Shown piece by piece: positions 19,319-29,164 of a stretch of 51,963 nt of DNA. The stretch is from positions 1-51,963 of the forward strand of contig JAILMB010000098.1 of the NCBI GenBank assembly GCA_024692825.1, in the 5' to 3' direction. Numbering within the stretch: position 1 is the first letter of the stretch; every line of letters starts with the position of its first letter. The notes below the pieces were generated by a model. The model did no database searches. It had not been told where the DNA came from and saw only the letters and a program-made list of their open reading frames with translations. Source of the stretch: Lachnospiraceae bacterium (GTDB lineage Bacteria > Bacillota > Clostridia > Lachnospirales > Lachnospiraceae). The position numbers and the translations under genes were made by a program.

Positions 19319-20604
19319 TTTTTGGTGTTCTTTAAGAAATCCGGAACCTTAATGTTTTCTTCCTTAACAGTACTTGTAGGCTGTGTGGGTCTCTGTAAAG
19401 CACCAAACTGTCCCTGTGGCTGAACCGGTGTTGTCTGCGCCTGAGCTGTAGCTGTAATGCTATTTGTCATAGTTGGCTGAACCGGTGTTGTAACAGTCTG
19501 TGTCTGAGCTGAAACCGTAGGTCTGGATGCAACGCTTTGTGCACGTGCTGTCTGAACACGATTGGTAGCTGCTCTAAATGCACTGTTCTGTGCTGAAGAG
19601 CCTGTACCTGGATAATTCAATCCCGGGAATACACTGTTTTGAACAGAAGCTTCCTCTGAAGGAAGACCTGTAGCAATAATGGTAGCAATTACCTGATCCT
19701 CTGCTGTAGGATCTTCTACAATACCCATGAATGCGTTTGTATCTTCACCAGTTAAATCTTCGATGTACTGTGATGCTTCCTGATAATCTAATAATCCAAT
19801 GTTACCAGAAAGGTTTACGATAATGTGGCTTGCACCCTCGATGGTAGTATCCAAAAGAGGTGATGAAATAGCCTGCTGAACCGCTTCAAGTGCACGAGAA
19901 TCGCCTTTACCCATACCAATTCCGATATGTGCCATTCCCTTGTCCTTCATAACTGTCTGAACATCAGCAAAGTCAAGGTTTACAGTACCAGCAACGTTAA
20001 TCAAATCCGTAATACCACGAACTGACTGCTGTAATACTTCATCTACATTTGCAAATGCATCATTGAAGGTAGTCTTACGATCAGAAATAGCAAGTACATT
20101 ATCGTTAGGGATTACAATAAGTGAATCCACTGCTGCTTTCAATTTTTCAATTCCTTCCTCAGCACGAGCACGTCTAAACTTCTGCTCTAAAGAGAAAGGC
20201 TTTGTTACGATACCGATGGTAAGGATATCCTGCTCCTTTGCCATTTTTGCAATAACAGGAGCTGCACCTGTACCGGTTCCACCTCCCATACCGCAGGTAA
20301 CAAATACCATGTCGGCACCTTTTAATACTGCCTGGATTTCTTCTTCACTTTCAACGGCTGATCTTTCTCCTACTTCAGGATTTCCGCCGGCTCCTAATCC
20401 ATGAGTCTCTCTCTCACCAATCTGAATCTTCTTAGGTGCTTGATTTAAATCCAAAACCTGTTTATCTGTATTAACGGCGACTAATTCTACGCCTGAAATT
20501 TTCTTTTCTACCATTCTGTTAATAGCGTTGTTTCCGCCACCACCGACACCAATGATAACAATTCGTGCATTTCCGCTATTCTCTTCAGGAATAATTTCAA
20601 CCAA
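19315..20604 (-). CDS. ftsZ: Cell division protein FtsZ
   Basis: GVGGGGNNAINRM, FVTCGMGGGTGTGAAPVIA, C-terminal tail NIKVPDFLKNTKK. Confidence 0.98.
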   Translation of the reverse strand: MVEIIPEENSGNARIVIIGVGGGGNNAINRMVEKKISGVELVAVNTDKQVLDLNQAPKKIQIGERETHGLGAGGNPEVGERSAVESEEEIQAVLKGADMVFVTCGMGGGTGTGAAPVIAKMAKEQDILTIGIVTKPFSLEQKFRRARAEEGIEKLKAAVDSLIVIPNDNVLAISDRKTTFNDAFANVDEVLQQSVRGITDLINVAGTVNLDFADVQTVMKDKGMAHIGIGMGKGDSRALEAVQQAISSPLLDTTIEGASHIIVNLSGNIGLLDYQEASQYIEDLTGEDTNAFMGIVEDPTAEDQVIATIIATGLPSEEASVQNSVFPGLNYPGTGSSAQNSAFRAATNRVQTARAQSVASRPTVSAQTQTVTTPVQPTMTNSITATAQAQTTPVQPQGQFGALQRPTQPTSTVKEENIKVPDFLKNTKK

Positions 20605-20738
20605 GGGTTCATCCTCCTCATTATTGATAACAATCTGTTATGTAGTCTTTTTTCAAAATAAAACTCTTATCTATAATAAAGTTTTTTGGGTAATTTATCA
20701 ACCCATTTTCAAGAGTTTTTTGTATTTTTCCACAATTT

Positions 20739-21515
20739 TTATTGGTTCACTTCAAACACAATATCTCGATTTCCTTCCGACCAATCTTCTAGATGTAGTG
20801 TTCCCGACTGGTTTGCAATCTGGGGCAAAATATACTTTAGCCGAAGAATCTTCGCTTCTAAATTTGCTGAGGAACCAAGATTTATTAAAATACTGTTATA
20901 CACAAGGGTAATACTCCCCTCATTTGTGAATCCAACTGACAAAACAGGCACTCCCTGTTCCTCTAAGTAGGAAAACAGATGCGTTAGTTCTCTTCTTCGC
21001 TTTGATTTCAAAGGAAGATTATCCCCTACAGATAAGCCTGATAATTCGACATCTTCCATGGTAACTTCCACCACAGTCTCTAATACTGTTGGAGAGACCT
21101 CATTTACCACTCCTTCAGAGTCAAAGTAAACCTGATTTCCATCCACATCCATCATTCTTCCTGTAAAGGACTTTTCTTTCACTTTTACCATTAAGGTATT
21201 AGGGTCTTTCAAAGAAATCTTTACGGAGTCTACAAATGGAATATCCTCTCTCGGGAAAATCAGATTTTTTCCCCAGCAATACACCGTATTATTAGAATAC
21301 TCATCTGTAAACAAATACTTCGACATTTCCCCATCAGAATAAATGGTGTTACCTGAAAAGTTCACTTTTTCTACTGAAAAGAAAAATGCAATTACCAAAA
21401 ATCCTCCTACAGCCAAAATTGCCAAAGCAAGGATAAGTCGTAAAAGGATGGAGAATACTCGCATGCGTTTTCGCTTTTTAATTTTTTTCTCTACTGCTTT
21501 TTTTCTCTTTGTCAT
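20739..21515 (-). CDS. ftsQ: Cell division protein FtsQ/DivIB (POTRA)
   Basis: N-terminal TM, VEKVNFSGNTIYSDGEMSKYLF POTRA start, position between ftsW and ftsZ. Confidence 0.85.
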   Translation of the reverse strand: MTKRKKAVEKKIKKRKRMRVFSILLRLILALAILAVGGFLVIAFFFSVEKVNFSGNTIYSDGEMSKYLFTDEYSNNTVYCWGKNLIFPREDIPFVDSVKISLKDPNTLMVKVKEKSFTGRMMDVDGNQVYFDSEGVVNEVSPTVLETVVEVTMEDVELSGLSVGDNLPLKSKRRRELTHLFSYLEEQGVPVLSVGFTNEGSITLVYNSILINLGSSANLEAKILRLKYILPQIANQSGTLHLEDWSEGNRDIVFEVNQ

Positions 21516-21519
21516 ATAT

Positions 21520-22617
21520 TTACTTCGGTTCTATATATTTCGAAACTCCAAGCGCCAAGCCCATCTCAGAAAGCAATATCAAAATAGAAGTTCCACCATA
21601 ACTAATAAAAGGCAGGGTAATACCTGTGTTTGGAATCGTATTGGTTACTACACCAATATTTAAGATAACCTGAATGGCAATGTGCGCCATTACTCCAACA
21701 CAAATAAATCCACCTGTTTTATCCTTCGCATTAATGGCAATTACCATTAATCTCCAAATCAAAATCAAATACAATACAATGACGCAAATAGCGCCGAAAA
21801 TTCCAAGTTCCTCACAGATAATAGAAAAAATCATATCATTCTGTGCTTCCGGAACGAAGCTTTTTTGGAAGCTTTCTCCTAAGCCCTTTCCAAAAAGTCC
21901 ACCAGACCCAATGGCATACAGGGCCTGAAGCGTCTGATATCCTTCGTCGTATTTTTCCGGGTGCTGCCAGGCATCAATACGAGCCATACGATAGCCCTGG
22001 CCAAATATAATAATCGCCATTACACCAACAAAGGCCAAAAAAACAAAGGACACAAATACCCTCGTTTCCTTACTGGCAACAAATAACATAATATAGGTAA
22101 TACCTAAAATAATCACAGCTGTAGACAGGTTATTGTAAGCTACCACTGCAACCAGAGGAATAATAATTCCGAACACCTTTAGTACATTTTTTGAACCCTT
22201 TAAGGCAGTGTCCGACTTTCCAATCAAAGTAGCTAAAAGTAAAATAACCGCTACCTTTGCAAGTTCTGAAGGCTGAAAGTTAATTCCGCCAATGGAAAAC
22301 CAACGGGATGCACCATACTTTTCATTACCGGCAAAAATAACAGCAATACAAAGGATAATAGATGCCACGTAAGCTAATAGTGCAAACCTCTTCCAAAAAC
22401 GGTAATCCACCTTTACAAAAAAGTACATCATTGCAAATCCCAGTAGTGCGGCTTTAAACTGACGCATTACATAGTGGGTTCCATCACCGAATTTTATAGT
22501 GGCATTATATGCACTGGTAGAGTAAAGCATAACCATACCAAAGGCCAACAATAAAATCACTGTAATCAGTAATCCAAAATCAAAATATTGAGTTTTAAAA
22601 CGTCCTTTTTTTGACAT
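21520..22617 (-). CDS. ftsW: FtsW/RodA/SpoVE-type glycosyltransferase
   Basis: AIGSGGLFGKGLGES, SFVPEAQNDMIFSIICEELG, GITLPFISYGGTSIL. Confidence 0.92.
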   Translation of the reverse strand: MSKKGRFKTQYFDFGLLITVILLLAFGMVMLYSTSAYNATIKFGDGTHYVMRQFKAALLGFAMMYFFVKVDYRFWKRFALLAYVASIILCIAVIFAGNEKYGASRWFSIGGINFQPSELAKVAVILLLATLIGKSDTALKGSKNVLKVFGIIIPLVAVVAYNNLSTAVIILGITYIMLFVASKETRVFVSFVFLAFVGVMAIIIFGQGYRMARIDAWQHPEKYDEGYQTLQALYAIGSGGLFGKGLGESFQKSFVPEAQNDMIFSIICEELGIFGAICVIVLYLILIWRLMVIAINAKDKTGGFICVGVMAHIAIQVILNIGVVTNTIPNTGITLPFISYGGTSILILLSEMGLALGVSKYIEPK

Positions 22618-22626
22618 AAAACTCTC

Positions 22627-23976
22627 TTACTCCTCATAGGCGCGGGCGAACTGTTTAAACATGTCACCACGCTGTTCATAGTTGTCAAACATTCCCCAAC
22701 TTGCACAGGCTGGCGAGAGCAAAATGGCCTCACCGCTTTTTGCTTCCTTGTAACAAATATCCATCGCCTCTTTTAAGCTTTCTGCAAAGCAATAATCCAT
22801 AAAGCCATGGGCCTTTGCACAATCTGCAATTTTTTCTCTTGTCTGTCCAATGAGTACAAGTTTCTTTACCTTTCCCTGGAAGGATTCAATCCACTCGTCA
22901 TAGGTGGAATTCTTATCATATCCTCCGCCGATCAAATAGGTCGGACGGTCCATAGCTTCGATTCCTTTAATAGCCGCATCCGGATTTGTTCCCTTCGAAT
23001 CGTTGTAAAAACGAACCCCTCTTTTTTCGCAAACATATTCGATACGATGTTCTACTGCATGGAAGGCCTTTAAACCACTTACGATTTCATCCTTTGAAAC
23101 TCCCATTGCCTCTGCCATTGCAATGGCTGCCATTGCGTTTTCATAGTTGTGTAAGCCTAAAATATTTAGCTCATCCACATCAATGATTTTTTCATCTGGC
23201 ATTTTATAAATAGAGCCTTCTTTGTAGTAGTATCCATCCAGGCCACCTGGTAATTTAGATGCACTGCTAAAATAAACCACCTTACAGTTTAATCCTTCAC
23301 CGAACTTGCGAAGAACCTCATCTTCATAATTTAGTACGCAAACATCATCTTTTGTTTGATTCTTTGTAACAGACTCTTTTGCTGCAATGTAGTTATCCAT
23401 GGTGTGATGTCTGTCTAAGTGATCCGGTGTAATATTTAAAATAGCACTTACCTTTGGAGCAAAGGTATCTGCTGTTTCTAACTGGAAACTAGAAATCTCA
23501 GCCACAAACACACTCTCTTCTGTGGAATCATTTACTCTTTCGGTATAAGGAATTCCAATATTACCAACTACACGAACATCCTTATAGTGCTGTTCCATTA
23601 AAAGTCCTGTCAAAGCAGTTGTAGTTGTCTTTCCGTTGGTACCGGTAATTGCAACAACCCTGCCCTTTCCTAAGGCATAGGCAAGTTCCACTTCTCCGGA
23701 TAAACGAATATCAAAACACTCTAAGTCCTTTACAAAACCAGAATCTGTAGGAACTCCCGGACTTAAGACTGCGCAGGTTACTTCCTTTTTTATTTCCTCC
23801 GGAACACTTCCAAGGAAAATATCCGTTCCTTTCAAAGATGGATTCTTTTCAAAAAAAGCATCACAATTTAAATTTTCATTTCCATCGTAAAGGTAAAATT
23901 TTTCACCTTTTCCTTTTAAAAGATTTGCGGCAGCTACACCACTTTTTCCTGTTCCTACTACTAAATACACTTCCAT
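22627..23976 (-). CDS. murD: UDP-N-acetylmuramoylalanine--D-glutamate ligase
   Basis: VAITGTNGKTTTTALTGLL, EISSFQLETADTFAPKVSAILNITPDHLDRH, NDSKGTNPDAAIKGIEA. Confidence 0.96.
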   Translation of the reverse strand: MEVYLVVGTGKSGVAAANLLKGKGEKFYLYDGNENLNCDAFFEKNPSLKGTDIFLGSVPEEIKKEVTCAVLSPGVPTDSGFVKDLECFDIRLSGEVELAYALGKGRVVAITGTNGKTTTTALTGLLMEQHYKDVRVVGNIGIPYTERVNDSTEESVFVAEISSFQLETADTFAPKVSAILNITPDHLDRHHTMDNYIAAKESVTKNQTKDDVCVLNYEDEVLRKFGEGLNCKVVYFSSASKLPGGLDGYYYKEGSIYKMPDEKIIDVDELNILGLHNYENAMAAIAMAEAMGVSKDEIVSGLKAFHAVEHRIEYVCEKRGVRFYNDSKGTNPDAAIKGIEAMDRPTYLIGGGYDKNSTYDEWIESFQGKVKKLVLIGQTREKIADCAKAHGFMDYCFAESLKEAMDICYKEAKSGEAILLSPACASWGMFDNYEQRGDMFKQFARAYEE

Positions 23977-23979
23977 TTT

Positions 23980-24936
23980 CTACACTCCAAAATAACTGAT
24001 TACACACATTACAAGAGTAACCACACTAAATACAAGAACTACTTTTTTCTCAGACCAGCCACCAAGTTCAAAGTGATGATGAATTGGCGCCATTCTAAAA
24101 ATTCGTTTTCCATGAGTCAGTTTAAAATAGCCCACCTGTAAAATTACAGATATAACTTCAATCATATAAATAAGACCAACGAGGATGATAAACAGTGGCA
24201 TTTGCAATACATAGGCAATCCCTGCTACAAAGCCACCAAGTGCGAGAGAGCCTGTATCACCCATGAAAATTTTTGCCGGATAGTGATTGTAGATTAAGAA
24301 TCCCAAAAGTGCTCCTATAACAGCTACACAAATGCAAACTAAATCAGGAGCTTCATGTAAACATACAACAGCAAAGAATCCTGCTACGATAATGGTAACG
24401 GTAGTTGCAAGTCCATCCAGTCCATCGGTGAAATTCACACCATTTACAGTACCTAAAACCGCAACAAATAAAATCACATAATTAAACCATCCAAAGTCTA
24501 AATATACACTAGGGAAAAATGGCACTCGAAGAGCCAGGCTAAGATGTAGTACCTGAGTAAGATAAAAAGCAAACACGATGGTTACTAAAAACTGCAATCC
24601 AAATTTTTGCCATGCAATAAGGCCGTCTGAACGGCGAAGTACTACTTTCAAAAAGTCATCCAAAAAACCAATAATACCAAAGCCGATGGTTAAGATTAAA
24701 ACAGCTGCAGTTCTTCCTCCATAGGTAGCACTGATAATAATTCCTGCCACTAATACTGCAAGCATAATTAAAAGTCCACCCATAGTTGGAGTTCCGACCT
24801 TTGCCTGGTGAGATTCCAGACACTCACGCTCTGTTTGAGACGCTTTCAACTCTCTTAACTTCTTAATTAAAATCGGCATAAATAAAGCCACAATTCCAAA
24901 TGACAGAACTGCAGATAACGCAATCATTGTTATCAT
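23980..24936 (-). CDS. mraY: Phospho-N-acetylmuramoyl-pentapeptide transferase
   Basis: GTPTMGGLLIML, NFTDGLDGLATT, PIHHHFELGGWSEKKVV. Confidence 0.97.
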   Translation of the reverse strand: MITMIALSAVLSFGIVALFMPILIKKLRELKASQTERECLESHQAKVGTPTMGGLLIMLAVLVAGIIISATYGGRTAAVLILTIGFGIIGFLDDFLKVVLRRSDGLIAWQKFGLQFLVTIVFAFYLTQVLHLSLALRVPFFPSVYLDFGWFNYVILFVAVLGTVNGVNFTDGLDGLATTVTIIVAGFFAVVCLHEAPDLVCICVAVIGALLGFLIYNHYPAKIFMGDTGSLALGGFVAGIAYVLQMPLFIILVGLIYMIEVISVILQVGYFKLTHGKRIFRMAPIHHHFELGGWSEKKVVLVFSVVTLVMCVISYFGV

Positions 24937-24950
24937 AATTACTCTCCTTA

Positions 24951-26840
24951 CTAATTTGAACCGTATGGAATCAACTCACCACTTACAGTGGAATCTTCCG
25001 GTTCTTCTATTGTTGAAATATTTAAATAGGGCAAAATTTGCACCAAAATATTATGTACGATTTGCTGTGCATATACGGAATGTGCCTGATCCTCCACATT
25101 CGGCTGGTCCACGATACAATATATTAGCACTTCTGGCTCATCTTGTGGGGCATATCCGATAAATGATACCAAATAATTTCCATCCCCACGAGGAAGTTTC
25201 TGTGCTGTACCGGTTTTACCGCCTAGATCATAGCCATAAACACCAGCAGTTTTACCAGTTCCGTCGGAAACAACCTGGCGCAAATATTCTTTTATCTGAT
25301 TTGACACTTCACTGGAAATAATTTCTTTTTCTACCACAGGATTGATTTCATTTAATATATTTCCTGCTTCATCTTCAATTTGCGTAACAACATGAGGCTG
25401 ATATAAATTTCCGCCATTTACAAGCGCACTAAAAGAAGATGCCAACTGAATCATGGTGGTATTAAAGTTTTGCCCAAAAGAGTTTGTAGCCAAATTAATG
25501 GTCTTTCCTAAATCATCTTCAGAATAGAGCAAAGAATCTGTTCTTGCTTCACCGGGCAAGTCAATATTTGTCTTTTGGCCAAATCCAAATAATCTTTGAT
25601 AGTAATAAAAATTTGATCCGCCAATAATATAAGACATCTGCATCAAAGCATCATTACAGGAGTCCATCAGGGCACCGGCAATAGTTTCAAGGCCATGTCC
25701 GGAACGATTTACACAATGGATTTCATATCCGCTTATGTTTTCCACACCATCACACATAAAGGTTTCGTCTCCGGTTAAAAGACCGCTTTCCAATCCCATA
25801 GAAACGGTAAAGGGTTTAAATGTTGAACCTGGTTCATAGGTAGAACTTACACAGTAGTTTTGCCACAATCCATTCAACACATCCAACTGGGTATCTGTAT
25901 CCATAGCTGCAAGCTCTTCTTCTGTATAAAGAGCACTTAAATCCCTGGGATTATTTAAATCAAAGGTGGGATAAGATACCATAGCATAGACTTCCCCATT
26001 TTGAGGATTCATAATCAGCACTGCTGTGTTTAAACTTCCGTCGTTTTCCTCGTCAGCATAAGCTGCATTAAAGGCTAACACCTCGTTTTCTGCAATGCTT
26101 TGAATATTCATATCAATAGATGTAATGATATTTTTACCATTTTCCGGATCAATGACTGTCTGTTCCAAATCATTATCGGAATTCAAGTAACCATAGGAAC
26201 GACCATTTACTCCATTTAGCGTCTCATTGTATTCATTTTCCAATCCAAGGACACCGTTATTTCCTGAAGATACAAACCCTACCAAAGATGAGGCGTAGGT
26301 AGAATAAGGATATACTCGATCATATTCCTTTTCAAACCAGATTCCGGATATGGTCTTCCCAATATCTTCATCATCTTCGTACTCTTCAAAGGCTGCCATT
26401 TCTTCATAGGAAACCTTCTTTGCCAAGACGATATACTGACTATCGCTTTTTTCCTTTAGGGCAGTTCGCATAACAGTCTCATCGATTTCCGGAAAGCACT
26501 TTGTCACATAAGATACCGTCGAATCAATTTTATCTTCATTTTGATTCAACACCTTAGCATCTAAAATAACGTTGTATACATCCACCGATGTAGCTAAGAC
26601 TGTTCCATTGGAGTCCACAATATCCCCTCTTTTATAAGGGATGATAGTACTGTCATATTCCAATTGAGAAAGAACGATTTTTTCATACTTATCTCCACTG
26701 GTGTATTCGATGTACATCAGTCTGCCTATTAGAACAACAAAAAGAACGCATATAACACCGAACACTAATGTCAGTCGCCTCTGCATTCTTCTTGATAACT
26801 GTTTTCTTATTCTTTTTTCCTGTCTTCTTCTTACAACCAC
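24951..26840 (-). CDS. Division-specific penicillin-binding protein (FtsI/PBP2B/SpoVD type)
   Basis: YEPGSTFKPFTVSMGLESG (SxxK), YDLGGKTGTAQKLPRG (KTG); dcw position. Confidence 0.93.
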   Translation of the reverse strand: MVVRRRQEKRIRKQLSRRMQRRLTLVFGVICVLFVVLIGRLMYIEYTSGDKYEKIVLSQLEYDSTIIPYKRGDIVDSNGTVLATSVDVYNVILDAKVLNQNEDKIDSTVSYVTKCFPEIDETVMRTALKEKSDSQYIVLAKKVSYEEMAAFEEYEDDEDIGKTISGIWFEKEYDRVYPYSTYASSLVGFVSSGNNGVLGLENEYNETLNGVNGRSYGYLNSDNDLEQTVIDPENGKNIITSIDMNIQSIAENEVLAFNAAYADEENDGSLNTAVLIMNPQNGEVYAMVSYPTFDLNNPRDLSALYTEEELAAMDTDTQLDVLNGLWQNYCVSSTYEPGSTFKPFTVSMGLESGLLTGDETFMCDGVENISGYEIHCVNRSGHGLETIAGALMDSCNDALMQMSYIIGGSNFYYYQRLFGFGQKTNIDLPGEARTDSLLYSEDDLGKTINLATNSFGQNFNTTMIQLASSFSALVNGGNLYQPHVVTQIEDEAGNILNEINPVVEKEIISSEVSNQIKEYLRQVVSDGTGKTAGVYGYDLGGKTGTAQKLPRGDGNYLVSFIGYAPQDEPEVLIYCIVDQPNVEDQAHSVYAQQIVHNILVQILPYLNISTIEEPEDSTVSGELIPYGSN

Positions 26841-26863
26841 AATTCAAACATTCCTAACGGATA

Positions 26864-27361
26864 TTAGTATTGACTCATATAGTCTTCATCATCTATATCA
26901 TAATACACTATTTGACCTTCACTTGCATAGACCATACCGTATTCGGTTAATGCAGTCTGTTTAATTGCATTAATATCTGTAGAAGTATTGATTCTAGACT
27001 GAGCGGCACTGTTAGAGGCCTTCATATCGCTGATATCTTCCTTTAAGGAAGCGATATTTGACATGTGAGAACGAATGCTTGTCTGTAAATTTACATAGCC
27101 AATGAAAAATCCGCCAAATGCTACAACAGCAGCAATCACTGCTACAGCAGTCATACGACTTCTTTTTAATGCTCTTGCGTTTTGACGAGCACGGCTCTTT
27201 TGTTTGCGACGACGCTCCTCTTCTTCTTCTCTTCTTCTAGTCTCTCGATCCGGAAGGATATCTCCAACACTTACAGCGCTTCCTTCCACATAAGTCTGAT
27301 AATATTCCTGATTTAAGGCTACGTTTCCATTGCCGTAATAATAAGTTTGAACTTCTTTCAT
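26864..27361 (-). CDS. FtsL-like septum protein
   Basis: Single TM followed by a coiled coil (LQTSIRSHMSNIASLKEDISDMK); located between rsmH and the PBP. Confidence 0.7.
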   Translation of the reverse strand: MKEVQTYYYGNGNVALNQEYYQTYVEGSAVSVGDILPDRETRRREEEEERRRKQKSRARQNARALKRSRMTAVAVIAAVVAFGGFFIGYVNLQTSIRSHMSNIASLKEDISDMKASNSAAQSRINTSTDINAIKQTALTEYGMVYASEGQIVYYDIDDEDYMSQY

Positions 27362-27508
27362 ATCTTACACACCTCACTACTTGGCCATCGATTCCTTTGC
27401 ATCACGCGAAGGAATCGACCCAAGCGTTCCCACTCTTAGCATCACGCTAAATTTTTAAGCTGTTTTTCTATATCGGAGATCTCTCTCCTCCTAAAAGCGT
27501 TGACTCGC

Positions 27509-28456
27509 TTAAAGTCCTCTTTCAAAGACTCGTAATTTCGCACTCTTTGATCTGGAATTTTCTTCTAACTCCTTTTCTCCAGGCAAAATCGGTTTTCTTG
27601 TTAACTGTTTCCCTTTTGATTTTTTTCCGCACACACAAACAGGGAAATCTTTCGGACAGGTGCAAGGGTCCTCGTTCTTGCGAAAAGCATTCTTTACAAT
27701 GCGATCTTCTAAACTGTGGAAGGTGATAATTGCGAATCTGCCATCCGTGTTTAAAAGGTCCACCATATCGTCTAGGTTTTCTTCTAGAACAAACAACTCT
27801 CGATTCAATTCTATCCGAAGGGCTTGAAAGGTTCTTTTGGATGGATGGCCACCGGTTTTTTTCATCTTTGCCGGTATGGAAGCATCAATCACCGCATTCA
27901 ACTGACCAACTGTTTCAAAAGGTTCTTTCTCCCTTTGTTGCACGATGTGTTTTGCTATATTTTTAGCGAATTTCTCTTCGCCATAGTCCTTAATAATATG
28001 GAATAATTCCGATTCGGAATACTCATTCAAAATTGTTGCAGCCGTTTTAGGATTTCTTTGATCCATACGCATATCCAAAGGCGCATCCGAAATCATGTAG
28101 GAAAAGCCCCGCTCTTCTGTGTCGAGTTGAAATGAGGAAACCCCCAAATCAAGTAGGATCCCGTCCACTTTCTCAATGCCGAGCTTTTCCAATTCGCTAG
28201 TCATATTCTCGTAGTTACTATGAACAATAGTTACCTTTTCAAACTGCCCTGCTTCTTTCAAGCGTTTTGTGGCTGCTTCAATGGCATCTTCATCCTGGTC
28301 AAAGCCAATGAGGCGTCCGGTGGTTAAACGTTTGCAAATCTCTGTACTGTGTCCCGCTCCACCTAGAGTGCCATCAACATAAATGCCATCTTCTTTAATA
28401 TTGAGTGCATCAAGCACTTCATTTAACATTACCGAATAATGTACGAATTCTTTCAT
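27509..28456 (-). CDS. rsmH: 16S rRNA (cytosine(1402)-N(4))-methyltransferase
   Basis: [66 protein letters not shown]. Confidence 0.97.
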   Translation of the reverse strand: MKEFVHYSVMLNEVLDALNIKEDGIYVDGTLGGAGHSTEICKRLTTGRLIGFDQDEDAIEAATKRLKEAGQFEKVTIVHSNYENMTSELEKLGIEKVDGILLDLGVSSFQLDTEERGFSYMISDAPLDMRMDQRNPKTAATILNEYSESELFHIIKDYGEEKFAKNIAKHIVQQREKEPFETVGQLNAVIDASIPAKMKKTGGHPSKRTFQALRIELNRELFVLEENLDDMVDLLNTDGRFAIITFHSLEDRIVKNAFRKNEDPCTCPKDFPVCVCGKKSKGKQLTRKPILPGEKELEENSRSKSAKLRVFERGL

Positions 28457-28457
28457 A

Positions 28458-28889
28458 TTAGATTCCGATTCCTAACTCTGCCATTTGTTCGGCAATTTCA
28501 TCCATATCATCAAAGTTATTGTTCTCGTCCCATTTCTGACCGCTCCAGATTTCCACACGGTTCAAAACGCCTACAGTCACAATATCTTTTGTTAAATCAG
28601 CAAACTCTCTCAACTGATTTGGAAGAAGAATTCTTCCCTGCTTATCAATTTCTACATTACAAGCTCCTGCAAAGAAGAATCTTGCAAACTTTCGAGCGCT
28701 TGCTGTAGTGGTATTTGCTTCTCGAAACTTTTCTTCAATTATGTTCCATTCAGACAAAGGATAAACAAACAGACACTGGTCGATTCCCTTTGTAACAACG
28801 AACTCTTTTCCTAAAGCTTCACGGAACTTTGCCGGTACGATTAAGCGCCCCTTTTCATCTATGTTATGCCGGTATTCACCCATGAACAT
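28458..28889 (-). CDS. mraZ: Transcriptional regulator MraZ
   Basis: [44 protein letters not shown]; start at 28889 with GGAGG upstream. Confidence 0.95.
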   Translation of the reverse strand: MFMGEYRHNIDEKGRLIVPAKFREALGKEFVVTKGIDQCLFVYPLSEWNIIEEKFREANTTTASARKFARFFFAGACNVEIDKQGRILLPNQLREFADLTKDIVTVGVLNRVEIWSGQKWDENNNFDDMDEIAEQMAELGIGI

Positions 28890-28905
28890 AAGGGACACCT
28901 CCTCT

Positions 28906-28942
28906 CCATTTTGTTCCACTTTCATCCACTTTCTACCACTGA
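28906..28942 (-). promoter_or_regulatory. MraZ-box-like array: four ~AAAGTGG repeats at exactly 10-bp spacing
   Basis: Minus-strand reading AGTGGtagAAAGTGGatgAAAGTGGaacAAAATGG, immediately upstream of the mraZ RBS. Confidence 0.75.
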
Positions 28943-28969
28943 TAAACAAATTTTAAGGCAAAAATGGCA

Positions 28970-29012
28970 AAAAATCAACCCGCAAAGCCTTATATTACAA
29001 GGTTTGCGGGTT
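28970..29012 (-). terminator. Terminator for the GH36 operon, upstream of mraZ
   Basis: Minus strand AACCCGCAAACCTTG-TAATAT-AAGGCTTTGCGGGTT followed by GATTTTTT. Confidence 0.8.
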
Positions 29013-29164
29013 GTGGAGGGATGTGGAGCAAAAGTGGAGGGCAATGGTTTTCGCCCATGTTGTGTCCGGTTTTATCCAAAACCACAACATCTTGTGCTCG
29101 CCTCTATTCTTTTGTGAGTATTCTACAAAATTCTTCCTCCATTTTTGTATTTTTTGTGCAAGAG

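Noticed and set aside
20063-20404. 113-aa plus-strand ORF opposite ftsZ
   Set aside because: Antisense shadow ORF of a strongly conserved gene. The same applies to the other short plus-strand ORFs opposite minus-strand genes.
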